From assembly GCF_003185915.1 (NCBI RefSeq), contig NZ_QHLZ01000007.1, positions 1-64,000 on the forward strand: a stretch of DNA of 64,000 bases, given 5' to 3'. The notes under the pieces are model-generated. The model was not told where the DNA came from. It did not search any database and saw only the letters and a list, made by a program, of their open reading frames with translations. The DNA is from Arthrobacter psychrochitiniphilus (GTDB taxonomy: Bacteria; Actinomycetota; Actinomycetes; Actinomycetales; Micrococcaceae). Shown in pieces: positions 38,567 to 47,470 of the stretch. Every line of letters starts with the position of its first letter. Within the stretch, counting starts at the first letter, position 1. The position numbers were made by a program, and so were the translations under genes.

Positions 38567-39163
38567 ATGAGTTTTATAGCACCCACTGCAGACGTTTCAG
38601 AACAAGCCGTTCTGGGCGACGGCACTAAGATCTGGCATCTGGCACAGGTCCGTGAAGAAGCCGTGCTCGGAGCAAACTGCATCGTCGGCCGCGGCGCGTA
38701 TGTTGGTACCGGTGTGAAGATTGGCGACAATACCAAGATCCAGAACTACGCCCTCGTCTACGAACCTGCGGTACTAGGCAATGGTGTTTTCATCGGACCG
38801 GCCGTGGTCCTGACCAACGACACCTACCCTCGTGCCGTCAGCCCAGATGGCTCGTTGAAGAGCGCCCATGACTGGGTTCCGGTGGGCGTCACTATTGAAG
38901 ACGGCGCTTCCATTGGTGCGCGCGCGGTATGCATCGCCCCGCTCACCATTGGTCGTTGGTCCACCATTGCTGCCGGATCCGTGGTAACAAAGGATGTGCA
39001 GGCGTTTGCCCTCATGGCAGGTGTACCCGCCCGCCGTTTGGGTTGGGTTGGCAAGGCAGGTTTCCCTCTCAAGGCAGAGGGCGGTTTTTGGGTTTGTCCA
39101 GAAACTGGAGCAAAGTATGTAGAAGATTCAAACTCCCTGAAAGAGGCAGAGGAAAACTCATGA
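38567..39163 (+). CDS. wbpD: Left-handed beta-helix N-acetyltransferase (WbpD type)
   Basis: The 198-residue protein is built of hexapeptide repeats (about 10-150: VLGDGTKIWHLAQVREEAVL, then IVGRGAYVGTGVKIGDNTKI) with a loop containing TNDTYPRA. Enzymes of this type acetylate the 3-amino group of UDP-GlcNAc3NA with acetyl-CoA. The next gene starts inside its stop codon (ATGA), so the aminotransferase and acetyltransferase are coupled, as in other di-N-acetylated uronic acid operons. Confidence 0.87.
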   Translation: MSFIAPTADVSEQAVLGDGTKIWHLAQVREEAVLGANCIVGRGAYVGTGVKIGDNTKIQNYALVYEPAVLGNGVFIGPAVVLTNDTYPRAVSPDGSLKSAHDWVPVGVTIEDGASIGARAVCIAPLTIGRWSTIAAGSVVTKDVQAFALMAGVPARRLGWVGKAGFPLKAEGGFWVCPETGAKYVEDSNSLKEAEENS

Positions 39164-40251
39164 GCCAGGACTTCATTCCCGCAGCAAAACCGATTATTGG
39201 AGCTGAAGAGCGGGCGGCCGTAGACGCGGTCATGGCTACCGGCATGTTAGCGCAGGGCAAGCAGGTGGCTGACTTCGAGATTGAGTTCTCAGACGTCTTG
39301 CTCGACGGCCGTGCCAGCGTAGCTGTGAACTCGGGCACCTCCGGATTGCATTTGGGGCTTTTGGCCTCGGGCGTTGGCCCCGGCGATGAGGTCATCGTTC
39401 CATCCTTCACCTTCGCTGCCACGGGCAACTCGGTCGCATTGACCGGCGCTACTCCCGTGTTTGCAGACATTGAACTGGATTACTACTCGTTGGACGTAGC
39501 CCACGTCGAGTCACTCATCACCGACAAGACCAAGGGCATCATGCCTGTTCACTTGTACGGGCACCCGTTTGCGGCCGAAGCTTTTGCAGCACTGGCCCAG
39601 AAGCATGGCATAGACTTGTACGAGGATGCAGCCCAGGCCCACGGAGCGGCGCTCAACGGTAAAAAAGTGGGCACGTTTGGCAAATTCGGTATGTTCAGCT
39701 TGTACCCCACGAAGAACATGACCTCCGGTGAAGGCGGCATGGTTTCTACCTCTGATGCCACGGTGGAACGCAATCTGCGCTTGCTGCGCAACCAGGGAAT
39801 GGAAACTCAGTACGAAAATGAGCTGGTCGGCTTTAACAACCGTATGACGGACCTGCACGCAGCCATTGGCCGCGTCCAGTTGACCAAGGTCATGGGCTGG
39901 ACCAAGCAGCGTCAGGACAATGCCGCGTTCCTCACAGGAAATCTTGAGGGCGTGGGAACACCTAAGGTTGCGCCAGGTGCCGAGCACGTGTACCACCAGT
40001 ACACCATTCGTGTCCCCGAAGGCCGCGATGAGCTGCATGCCCGCCTACGCTCGGAGTTCAACATTGGCTCCGGTGTGTATTACCCGGTTCCTAATCACCG
40101 CCTCCCGTCATTTAACCGTGTTGCGGACCTGCCGAACACTGAAATTGCGGCCAAAGAAGTTCTCTCATTGCCCGTGCATCCGTCAGTGACGCAGAACGAC
40201 CTTGAACGGATCGTTACTGCTGTGAATACCATTGTGAAGGCAGGAGCCTAA
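39160..40251 (+). CDS. wbpE: PLP-dependent sugar aminotransferase (WbpE type)
   Basis: The 363-residue member of the DegT/DnrJ/EryC1/StrS family has NSGTSGLHLGLLASGVGPGD, EDAAQAHGA, and the PLP-binding lysine in SLYPTKNMTSGEGGM near residue 183. It would transfer an amino group from glutamate to the 3-keto sugar made by the oxidoreductase gene next to it. The ATG at 39160 overlaps the acetyltransferase stop; the longer frame from 38929 overlaps that gene and is not real. Confidence 0.9.
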   Translation: MSQDFIPAAKPIIGAEERAAVDAVMATGMLAQGKQVADFEIEFSDVLLDGRASVAVNSGTSGLHLGLLASGVGPGDEVIVPSFTFAATGNSVALTGATPVFADIELDYYSLDVAHVESLITDKTKGIMPVHLYGHPFAAEAFAALAQKHGIDLYEDAAQAHGAALNGKKVGTFGKFGMFSLYPTKNMTSGEGGMVSTSDATVERNLRLLRNQGMETQYENELVGFNNRMTDLHAAIGRVQLTKVMGWTKQRQDNAAFLTGNLEGVGTPKVAPGAEHVYHQYTIRVPEGRDELHARLRSEFNIGSGVYYPVPNHRLPSFNRVADLPNTEIAAKEVLSLPVHPSVTQNDLERIVTAVNTIVKAGA

Positions 40252-40253
40252 GC

Positions 40254-41249
40254 ATGGGTAATCTACGCGTAGGACTTATCGGTCTTGGCATGATGGGCCG
40301 TCACCATGCCCGCGTCATTCGAGAAGTTGAGGGTGTGGACTTGGTTGCCGTTGCGGATGCTTTCGGCGACCCTCACGGTGTAGCCAAGGAACTCCCTGTG
40401 CTTCACAGCGTTGAGGAACTCATTGCTGCTGGCATCGACATGGCCGTTGCGGCCGTGCCCACCGGAATGCATGAGGAAGTCGGCCTGGCCCTGGCGGCCG
40501 CAGGCATCCACACTTTGGTGGAAAAACCCATCGCGGCTAGCGCACCGGCCGGCCAGCGCCTCGTTGACGCGTTCGTGGCCAAGGGGCTGGTGGGCGCCGT
40601 CGGCCATATTGAACGCTTCAACCCTGCATTGCAGTCGCTGCGCCAGCGCATCGCCAACGGTGAATTGGGTGAGGTCTACCAGATTGCAACCCGCCGCCAA
40701 GGTCCATTCCCCGCACGTATCGCCGATGTAGGCGTGGTCAAGGACCTGGGCACGCACGACATTGACCTGACTGCTTGGCTCGCCCAGAGTCGTTTCGCGT
40801 CAATCTTTGCCCAGACCACAACCCGCAGTGGACGCCCGCATGAGGACATGGTTGTAGCCAGCGGCAAACTGGAAAATGGCATCATTACCAACCACCTTGT
40901 GAACTGGCTGTCCCCGATGAAGGAACGCTTGACTATTGTCACAGGTGAAAAGGGTGCATTCGTGGCAGATACTGTGACCGCAGACCTCACGTTCTTCGAA
41001 AATGGGACCGTAGCTACCGAATGGGAGTCCGTGGCTGCATTCCGTGGAGTTTCCGAAGGCAATGTCACTCGTTTGGCGATCGCGAAACCGGAACCGCTGC
41101 GCACAGAACATGAAGCGTTCCGCGACGCCGTCCTTGGCCTGCGTACTGACGTTGTCACGATGGCCGAGGGCCAAGATACCTTGGTTGTTGCTGAAGCTGT
41201 GTTGGAGTCCTCACGCACGGGACAGAATGTGAGAATTGCTGCACTGTGA
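40254..41249 (+). CDS. wbpB: Gfo/Idh/MocA oxidoreductase, probable UDP-GlcNAcA 3-dehydrogenase (WbpB type)
   Basis: The 331-residue NAD-dependent oxidoreductase has LIGLGMMGRHHARVI at the start, the catalytic EKPIA near residue 90, and GHIERFNPALQSLR near 115. The GHxxRFNP segment is characteristic of WlbA/WbpB. It would oxidise C3 of UDP-GlcNAcA before transamination. Its start lies two bases after the aminotransferase stop, and its stop overlaps the next glycosyltransferase. Confidence 0.87.
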   Translation: MGNLRVGLIGLGMMGRHHARVIREVEGVDLVAVADAFGDPHGVAKELPVLHSVEELIAAGIDMAVAAVPTGMHEEVGLALAAAGIHTLVEKPIAASAPAGQRLVDAFVAKGLVGAVGHIERFNPALQSLRQRIANGELGEVYQIATRRQGPFPARIADVGVVKDLGTHDIDLTAWLAQSRFASIFAQTTTRSGRPHEDMVVASGKLENGIITNHLVNWLSPMKERLTIVTGEKGAFVADTVTADLTFFENGTVATEWESVAAFRGVSEGNVTRLAIAKPEPLRTEHEAFRDAVLGLRTDVVTMAEGQDTLVVAEAVLESSRTGQNVRIAAL

Positions 41250-42409
41250 TTTCTTCGAAGTCCCCCCGGGTGGTTATCGTATCGAGGCTTTTCGCACCGG
41301 AAGTCGGGGCAGCAGCCTATCGACTTAAAGCGTTAGCAGAGGCATTGACTGCTGCGGGCGCCCAGGTGGAAGTGCTCTCGTCCAAGCCTCCCGTGGGTAT
41401 GGAGCTGCAATCCACACAGTATCCGGTGAGCCGCTGGCCGGTGCTGCGGGACGCTGGCGGAAATGTCCGTGGCTACATCCAGTACATGAGCTTTGATATT
41501 CCAGTGTTCTTCAGACTGTTGTTTAGCAGGAAGGCTGATGTTGTGGTGGTCGAGCCGCCGCCCACCACCGGACTCATGGTCGCGGTCGTCACGGCTTTGA
41601 AGAAAACCCCCTTCGTATACTTCTCAGCCGATGTTTCCTCATCAGCAGCAAAGGGTATCGGGGTAAGCGGGGTTGTCCTAGGAGTCCTAACCGGCCTAGA
41701 ACGTTATGTGCTTCGACGTGCCAAATCAATTCTGGCCGTTTCAAACGGCGTGAAGCAAGAAGTCGCGGCACTGACAGGGAAGTCCGGCAACATATTTGAC
41801 GTTGGCACGGGCGTAGATACGGATACCTTTTCGATCCAAGGAGACGACAAGTCTGCGGAAGGAAAGTACTTTGTTTACGCTGGCACCATGTCCGAAATTC
41901 AAGGCGCCGGAGTTTTTGTTGACGCTTTCATCTCCATCGCTGATGCGAATCCGGATGTACGGCTGGTGATGATTGGGCAGGGAGTCGAACTCCCGAAGCT
42001 GAAAGAAAAAGCTGCACATCTCGGCGAACAGATCCTCTTCAAGGAACCTGTTGCTGGATCGGTTGTTGCACAATGGTCACGTAGTTCGTTGGCAAATTTG
42101 GCATCTGTTCGGCCAGGCAAAGGATATGATTTTGCTTTTGCTACCAAGGCGCTGGCGGGACTGGCTGCGGGTGCTCCCTCCATCTACGCTGGTGTTGGAC
42201 CGCTGAAGGAGATCATCGCTGAGAACAACCTTGGCATAGGCTGTGACTGGGATGTGAAACAGGTTGCTCATGCAATGAGTCGAACCATTGAGAACCCCGT
42301 TTCTGCTGAGCGCAGAGCGGAGCTTTCTGCATGGGTGGAACTGAACCACTCGCTGTCAGCGGTCTCTCAGGCAGCTGCACTAATTGTCATTGCTGCAAGA
42401 AACAACTAA
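41246..42409 (+). CDS. Glycosyltransferase, GT4-like
   Basis: The 387-residue GT-B protein starts VVIVSRLFAPEVGAAAYRLK, the form seen in WbuB-like aminosugar transferases, and has FDVGTGVDTDTFSI and FVYAGTMSEIQGAGVFVDAF at the start of the donor-binding half. It lies immediately after the diacetamido-uronic acid genes (GTG overlapping the stop), so it may transfer that sugar or the next one. Acceptor and donor are not decided by sequence. Confidence 0.85.
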   Translation: MISSKSPRVVIVSRLFAPEVGAAAYRLKALAEALTAAGAQVEVLSSKPPVGMELQSTQYPVSRWPVLRDAGGNVRGYIQYMSFDIPVFFRLLFSRKADVVVVEPPPTTGLMVAVVTALKKTPFVYFSADVSSSAAKGIGVSGVVLGVLTGLERYVLRRAKSILAVSNGVKQEVAALTGKSGNIFDVGTGVDTDTFSIQGDDKSAEGKYFVYAGTMSEIQGAGVFVDAFISIADANPDVRLVMIGQGVELPKLKEKAAHLGEQILFKEPVAGSVVAQWSRSSLANLASVRPGKGYDFAFATKALAGLAAGAPSIYAGVGPLKEIIAENNLGIGCDWDVKQVAHAMSRTIENPVSAERRAELSAWVELNHSLSAVSQAAALIVIAARNN

Positions 42410-42474
42410 GGACCTCGTTTTCGCGCTGGCGGAGACGATGTCGTTCGAACTAGTTACTATGGGATACTGATTTT

Positions 42475-43140
42475 GTGAGTCGCACTTGGATAGTCATACC
42501 GATGTACAACGAAGCTACAGTCGTTGGCAAAGTCATCGAAGGTCTCCTGACGGATTTCCCCAACGTTGTCTGCATCGACGATGGCAGTTCTGACGGATCT
42601 CAGGAAGTTGCAAGAAAAGCCGGAGCTGTTGTAGTCCAGCACCCCGTCAATCTTGGCCAGGGTGCTGCCCTGCAGACGGGGCTTGAATATGCATTGTCAG
42701 ACCCTGAAGTCGACGCCATTGTCACTTTCGATGCCGATGGTCAGCATCGGGTTGAAGACGCCAAAGAAATGGTCGCTCGGATCCTCTCTGGAGAAGCTGA
42801 AGTTGTTCTCGGCTCGAGATTCCTCGACGACAGGACAGTTGTTTCCAAAACCAAACGGTTGGTGCTAAAGGTTGCCGCTGTTCAATCACGTTGGGCAACC
42901 GGCATGGCTCTGACCGATGCTCACAATGGGTTGCGGGTTTTCAGCCCTGACCTTGCCAAGAAAATTCGCCTGACTCAGAACCGAATGGCTCACGCATCCG
43001 AGCTCGTTAATCAGCTTTCTGTGATCAAGCCTGTTTGGGTAGAACATCCCGTGGAAATTATCTATACAGATTACTCTCGGTCCAAGGGGCAATCTTTGCT
43101 CAACTCAGTCAATATCCTCGCGGATCTCTTCCTTAGGTAA
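42475..43140 (+). CDS. Glycosyltransferase family 2, polyprenyl-phosphate sugar synthase-like
   Basis: The 221-residue GT-A protein has VIPMYNEATVVGKVIEGLL, CIDDGSSDGSQE and TFDADGQHR, the acidic motifs of the DPM1/dolichyl-phosphate glucose-mannose synthase group. It has no membrane segments of its own. The next gene encodes a DUF2304 membrane protein, a frequent partner of this type. The pair may make a lipid-linked sugar for transfer outside the cell. GTG start; no clear ribosome-binding site. Confidence 0.85.
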   Translation: MSRTWIVIPMYNEATVVGKVIEGLLTDFPNVVCIDDGSSDGSQEVARKAGAVVVQHPVNLGQGAALQTGLEYALSDPEVDAIVTFDADGQHRVEDAKEMVARILSGEAEVVLGSRFLDDRTVVSKTKRLVLKVAAVQSRWATGMALTDAHNGLRVFSPDLAKKIRLTQNRMAHASELVNQLSVIKPVWVEHPVEIIYTDYSRSKGQSLLNSVNILADLFLR

Positions 43141-43144
43141 GCAA

Positions 43145-43495
43145 GTGCAGATAATTGTTCAGATAGTTCTCATCCTTGCCGTAGTTTTGGTGTCCCTCGC
43201 TCTAATGCGCGGAGGATCCAATGCCAGGCATCTTGCGATACGTCGCATCCTGTTAGTGCTGTTCGCACTGGTTGCTGCTTTTTCGGTCTTCTTCCCAAGC
43301 ATTCTGACGAGTGTGGCCAATGTCTTCGGCATTGGTCGAGGAACAGACCTAGTGCTCTATGCTCTCATCGTGACTTTCCTAGTCTTTATGGCCACCACTT
43401 ACCAGCGCTTTCGTGGGTTGGAGACATCGTTGACTTTACTGTCGCGCCGAATTGCCCTCGATGAAGCCGTTCGGCCATGGGACGAGCAGAACTAA
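43145..43495 (+). CDS. DUF2304 small membrane protein
   Basis: The 116-residue protein has three hydrophobic segments (about 3-22, 33-55 and 68-86) and a C-terminal helix, the usual DUF2304 plan. It begins with GTG four bases after the GT2 gene. DUF2304 proteins are commonly encoded beside polyprenyl-phosphate glycosyltransferases and may anchor them. Function unproven. Confidence 0.78.
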   Translation: MQIIVQIVLILAVVLVSLALMRGGSNARHLAIRRILLVLFALVAAFSVFFPSILTSVANVFGIGRGTDLVLYALIVTFLVFMATTYQRFRGLETSLTLLSRRIALDEAVRPWDEQN

Positions 43496-43641
43496 GCTCG
43501 CAAGACGCTACTTGCAGTGCTACACCACTTAGGTGAAGCACTGTGTGCAACACTTTCACCGACGCTGGTGGAACGTAAATTTTGAAGCCTTTCTGGTATT
43601 TAAATTGCCTAGAAAGGCTATTTAAGGACGGCCAACTGCCA

Positions 43642-45096
43642 ATGGTAAAGCTCGTACGACGCACAGACGTTAGAAAAACGAGTGTGGATGGACTTTCCAA
43701 AAAGTGGGGATTTGCCCTTATGGGAACCCTCTCTCAAGGTTTGGTTAGATTCCTCTACAACATCCTGCTGGGACGGGTACTGGGGCCAGTTGCTCTCGGT
43801 ACTGTGAACTCCGCCATGTCGGTGGCTTTGCTACTGAGCCTGCTCTGGCCGACCTCTGCCGGTCAGGCTGCCACTCGCTATGTTGCACAAAAGCGTGGGC
43901 AAGGCAATATGGATCAGGCTCAAGCCGTGGCAAATTACTTGGGCCGCAGAATGCTCGGAAGCGCCATCTTATTGGCAATGGCGACAGTGGGTGTTTGCCT
44001 GACCGTGCTCCATACGGAATTGGGAACCGCACTAAGCGCTGGGTTCCTCCTACTTGGCTATGCCGCCTGGTCTTTCACTCGAGGGGTTCAATACGGCGCA
44101 GGACAGATCGCGCATGCGGCAACGTGGGACGTGTTCAGCTCCATCGCCTCCATTATCATGCTTGTCCTTGTGCTGGGTTTTCAGTGGCACGCCATATTAC
44201 TCATTCCGCTCGCTTTGTCCTACGGCGTTTATGGCATTGTTTGCTGGCCCAAAAAGGGCGCAGCAGAGTTGGACAAACCGTTTGTGAAGGAGATGAACAA
44301 GTTTGTCTTGTATGGGGTGCTGGGAACAGTATCGAGTACCGGTCTGCTCCAGCTTTCGATGATTGCAGCCAAGATTGTTGGTACCCCGCACGATGCCGGG
44401 CTCTATGCGGCGGCCCTTAGCCTGGCAACACCGGCAACCATGATGGCTCGAACTCTCAGCCAAGTCCTTTTCCCGACATTGGCAGAAGCTGGCGGCCGTG
44501 AAGATGATTCTTCCCTACGCCGACAAACAGACCTCGTTACTAGGGGCTTGGTCGTTACAATGATTCCTGTTTTTGGCGCCTTGGCTCTCGCTAGCCCGTT
44601 GCTCCTGAGAGTTCTGTATGGTGAGAAGTTTGCGGACGCTGGTCAGCTACTGCCTGTTCTCCTTATTGCGGTGATGTTCACTACGCTTCCGGTGGGAGGC
44701 GTGAACCGGCTAAACGCCAAGGGCATAGCCGGTGCCCGGTTTGTCTCTGTCGTGGCAGCTATGGGATTGTTGCTGTCGGTCCTGTTGTGGCTGCTGCTTG
44801 CACCTTCAATGGGCCTGATGGCTATTGCCGTGGGCTATCTGACCACAACTGTCTGTACTTCAGTTCTGCCAATCGCAAAAAGTTGGGCACTTGACAAACA
44901 GAAGTGGGCCGGATTATTCCTGCGTATGGCGGCCGGAGTCGGCATCGTGACAGTTGGACTGGCTTATACTTGGGTGACTAATCCGGACCTTTGGGTTGGT
45001 CTGGCCATTGCCGTCATCTTCGTCGGATTGTGGATCTGGATTTCTCACGGAGATATCCAAAAGTTAAGGTCGAGCCGCGCAACGGCGAAGGTCTAA
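43642..45096 (+). CDS. Wzx-type oligosaccharide flippase
   Basis: About 484 residues with 13-14 hydrophobic segments. The N-terminal part (GLVRFLYNILLGRVLGPVALG) and length match the MOP/Wzx superfamily, which turns lipid-linked repeat units to the outer face of the membrane. Having a flippase as well as the Wzm/Wzt exporter suggests two separate glycans. The ATG at 43642 fits the family start; the frame opens at a TTG at 43582 without a clear ribosome-binding site. Confidence 0.85.
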   Translation: MVKLVRRTDVRKTSVDGLSKKWGFALMGTLSQGLVRFLYNILLGRVLGPVALGTVNSAMSVALLLSLLWPTSAGQAATRYVAQKRGQGNMDQAQAVANYLGRRMLGSAILLAMATVGVCLTVLHTELGTALSAGFLLLGYAAWSFTRGVQYGAGQIAHAATWDVFSSIASIIMLVLVLGFQWHAILLIPLALSYGVYGIVCWPKKGAAELDKPFVKEMNKFVLYGVLGTVSSTGLLQLSMIAAKIVGTPHDAGLYAAALSLATPATMMARTLSQVLFPTLAEAGGREDDSSLRRQTDLVTRGLVVTMIPVFGALALASPLLLRVLYGEKFADAGQLLPVLLIAVMFTTLPVGGVNRLNAKGIAGARFVSVVAAMGLLLSVLLWLLLAPSMGLMAIAVGYLTTTVCTSVLPIAKSWALDKQKWAGLFLRMAAGVGIVTVGLAYTWVTNPDLWVGLAIAVIFVGLWIWISHGDIQKLRSSRATAKV

Positions 45097-45155
45097 GGCG
45101 GATTGCGCCGAACCCAATTAGTTGGGATATCAATGGAATGGACTGAAGGACTTCA

Positions 45156-46325
45156 ATGAAACCCAAAATTCTGTGCATATCGTTTTCGGATATCAATGCG
45201 GATTCCAGGGTGTTGCGACAACTAAAAATACTGGCTGAATTTGGCGATGTCACGACTCTTTCCTATGGTTCGAGACCAACTGAAGCGGCCTACCATTTAG
45301 AGATCGACTCTTCGCTGCCCTCGCTCCCGCAGACAATCTCCGGCGTCGCGAACCTCGCCCTGCACAGATTTGAATCCGTCATGTTCCAGGCTCCCGCTGT
45401 ACGCCAGGCTTTGATGCTCGCCGGTACTGATACTTACGATCTGATCGTCGCGAATGAGGCCAGAGCTCTGCCGCTGGCGCATCGATTGGCAGAGCTTACG
45501 AGCCCAGCTACACCCGTCTGGGGAGACATGCATGAATGGGCGCCGGAAGAGCGTACACATGTGCTTTCGTGGCGAATTTTAGTCAAACCGTTCATGACTT
45601 ACGTGTGTGAGAAGTACCTGACCAAGTCCTACGCAGTGACCGCAGTCAATGGCTCCATTGGTAGCCTCTATGACGAGAAATTTGGTTGCACTTCCGAGAT
45701 CGTCCGAAACGCTGCTCGGTTCCAAGACCTGAGTCCGAGCGAAATGGTGCCGGACACCATCCGTCTGGTTCACAGCGGTGCCGCAATTCCCGGTAGAAAT
45801 CTTGAGGGCATGATTGAAGCAGCACTTATGTTGGGGCCCGGGTATACCTTGGATCTTTATCTAGTTAAGGGGCGTGACGGGGGGAAATATTGGGAATTCC
45901 TGAAGGGCAAGGCAGCCGGTTCACCCAAGATCGTCTTCCACGATGCTGTTGCTCCAGCTGATCTTGCCGCGACATTGAATCAATATGATATCGGAATTTT
46001 CAGTCTTCCCCCTAAAACCACAAATCACAGGTTAATGTTGCCTAATAAGTTCTTTGACTTTGTACAGGCCCGCCTTGCAATTGTTTTCAGCCCTTCCCCG
46101 GAGACAAGTTCATTGATCCAAGCGCACAATCTAGGTGCTGTTACAGAAAACTTTTCTCCGGAGTCACTGGCGGCCTCCGTGAGTTCTCTCTCTCGGGAAG
46201 ACATTCGCTTTTACAAAGAAAATTCACACCGGGCTGCACAAGCCTTGAGCTCTGAGCAAGACGAAAACACTGAACGCGGCATCCTGAAACGTTGCTTCGG
46301 GATCCAACCCACCAACCAGAACTGA
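45156..46325 (+). CDS. Glycosyltransferase, GT-B fold
   Basis: The 389-residue protein begins ILCISFSDINADSRVLRQLK, a form usual in GT4 enzymes of capsule clusters, with DMHEWAPEERTHV in the N-terminal half and IVRNAARFQDLSP and LPNKFFDFVQARLAIVFSPS in the donor-binding half. AAGGA lies five bases before the ATG. The donor is not known. The next glycosyltransferase starts 14 bases after it. Confidence 0.82.
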   Translation: MKPKILCISFSDINADSRVLRQLKILAEFGDVTTLSYGSRPTEAAYHLEIDSSLPSLPQTISGVANLALHRFESVMFQAPAVRQALMLAGTDTYDLIVANEARALPLAHRLAELTSPATPVWGDMHEWAPEERTHVLSWRILVKPFMTYVCEKYLTKSYAVTAVNGSIGSLYDEKFGCTSEIVRNAARFQDLSPSEMVPDTIRLVHSGAAIPGRNLEGMIEAALMLGPGYTLDLYLVKGRDGGKYWEFLKGKAAGSPKIVFHDAVAPADLAATLNQYDIGIFSLPPKTTNHRLMLPNKFFDFVQARLAIVFSPSPETSSLIQAHNLGAVTENFSPESLAASVSSLSREDIRFYKENSHRAAQALSSEQDENTERGILKRCFGIQPTNQN

Positions 46326-46339
46326 AAGGGGCGGTTGGT

Positions 46340-47470
46340 GTGAGGGTTGCCCTGACTAAGAGTTCATTGTTAATTCCTCCGACGTATTTTGCGGTTGCAC
46401 ACGCTCAGAAAATGACTGGTGACTTCGATTTTCGATTTTTCACTATGGCGGCGGAGATCCGTGATTCCGGGATTTCTGTTCCGATTGAGGATTTTGTCCC
46501 ATTCCGAGATAAGCCCTTTGCTAGCAGGGAACGCTTTCTTCCGCTGGTCATGCCCGCCATGGCGCATTCTATCAAGCGCTTTGACCCAGCTGTGATTCAC
46601 CAGCATTTCGCCACATGGGCTTGGCCCGCCATTCGAGCGGCGAAAGCGGAAAATATTCCACTGGTCACCACTCTTCATGGCTCTGATGTAGTCATGGCCG
46701 GTCGTCAAGCCACTACGGCCATGGCCAAGTGGCACCACCACAACATCAATCTTGCACAGAAGTACAGCAGCAAAATCTTGGCAGTAAGTGAGTATCTGGC
46801 AAATCAAGCGATCGGCAACGGATTTCCGAGTAAGAAGATTACTGTCCACTATCAGGGGATCGATACCGACGTATTCCGCCCACTGGACCAGTTGCGGGAG
46901 GGGCCGAACCATCGATCGTCGCGTCCAACTGTGCTCTTTGTGGGTGCGCTCAATGACCAAAAGGGTATTTTGCACTTGGCCCGAGCATCTGTGGAACTGT
47001 TTGGACTCTGTGAACATGAGCTAGTAGTGGTCGGTCGAGGTGTGCACCAGGAAGAACTTCGGCAGATGTCCCAGACCCATCCGCATATTAGAATGCTGGG
47101 ACAATTGAGCCGTGACGAAGTCCTAGCACAACTGCAAAGCGCCACCCTATTGGTAGCGCCAAGCCGGTTTCATAACGGAGCAAGGGAAGCAGCGGGACTG
47201 GTGCTTTTGGAAGCTCAAGCAAGCGGGACACCAGTTGTGGCTTACCGCAGCGGCGGGACTCCTGAAATGGTAGGCCCCAACAGCGGTCGCTTAGTTACCG
47301 AAGATGACGTGGGAGGATTAGGTAACGCCATCCGCAGCGTCTTGGAACTCGATAGTGCCTCCTATGCGGCCATGAAGCATGCAGCACGCGAATATGTACT
47401 TTCTCAGCGCAGCTTGAAGCAAAGCGTGGAAGAATTGACAGAGCACTACTTGGAAATTGGTAAGTCATGA
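46340..47470 (+). CDS. Glycosyltransferase family 4
   Basis: The 376-residue GT-B protein has HQHFATWAWPAIRAAK, TTLHGSDVVMAGRQA, HYQGIDTDVFRPLDQ, VLFVGALNDQKGILHLARA and ASGTPVVAYRSGGTPEMV, a complete GT4 set with the donor-binding glutamate region (REAAGLVLLEAQASG). GTG at 46340 is preferred, preceded by AAAGGGG; the frame opens at 46292 inside the previous gene. The stop overlaps the next gene by four bases. Confidence 0.86.
   Translation: MRVALTKSSLLIPPTYFAVAHAQKMTGDFDFRFFTMAAEIRDSGISVPIEDFVPFRDKPFASRERFLPLVMPAMAHSIKRFDPAVIHQHFATWAWPAIRAAKAENIPLVTTLHGSDVVMAGRQATTAMAKWHHHNINLAQKYSSKILAVSEYLANQAIGNGFPSKKITVHYQGIDTDVFRPLDQLREGPNHRSSRPTVLFVGALNDQKGILHLARASVELFGLCEHELVVVGRGVHQEELRQMSQTHPHIRMLGQLSRDEVLAQLQSATLLVAPSRFHNGAREAAGLVLLEAQASGTPVVAYRSGGTPEMVGPNSGRLVTEDDVGGLGNAIRSVLELDSASYAAMKHAAREYVLSQRSLKQSVEELTEHYLEIGKS

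Noticed and set aside
38929..39159. Extended N-terminus of the aminotransferase
   Set aside because: It overlaps the acetyltransferase in another frame; the ATGA overlap at 39160 is the family start.
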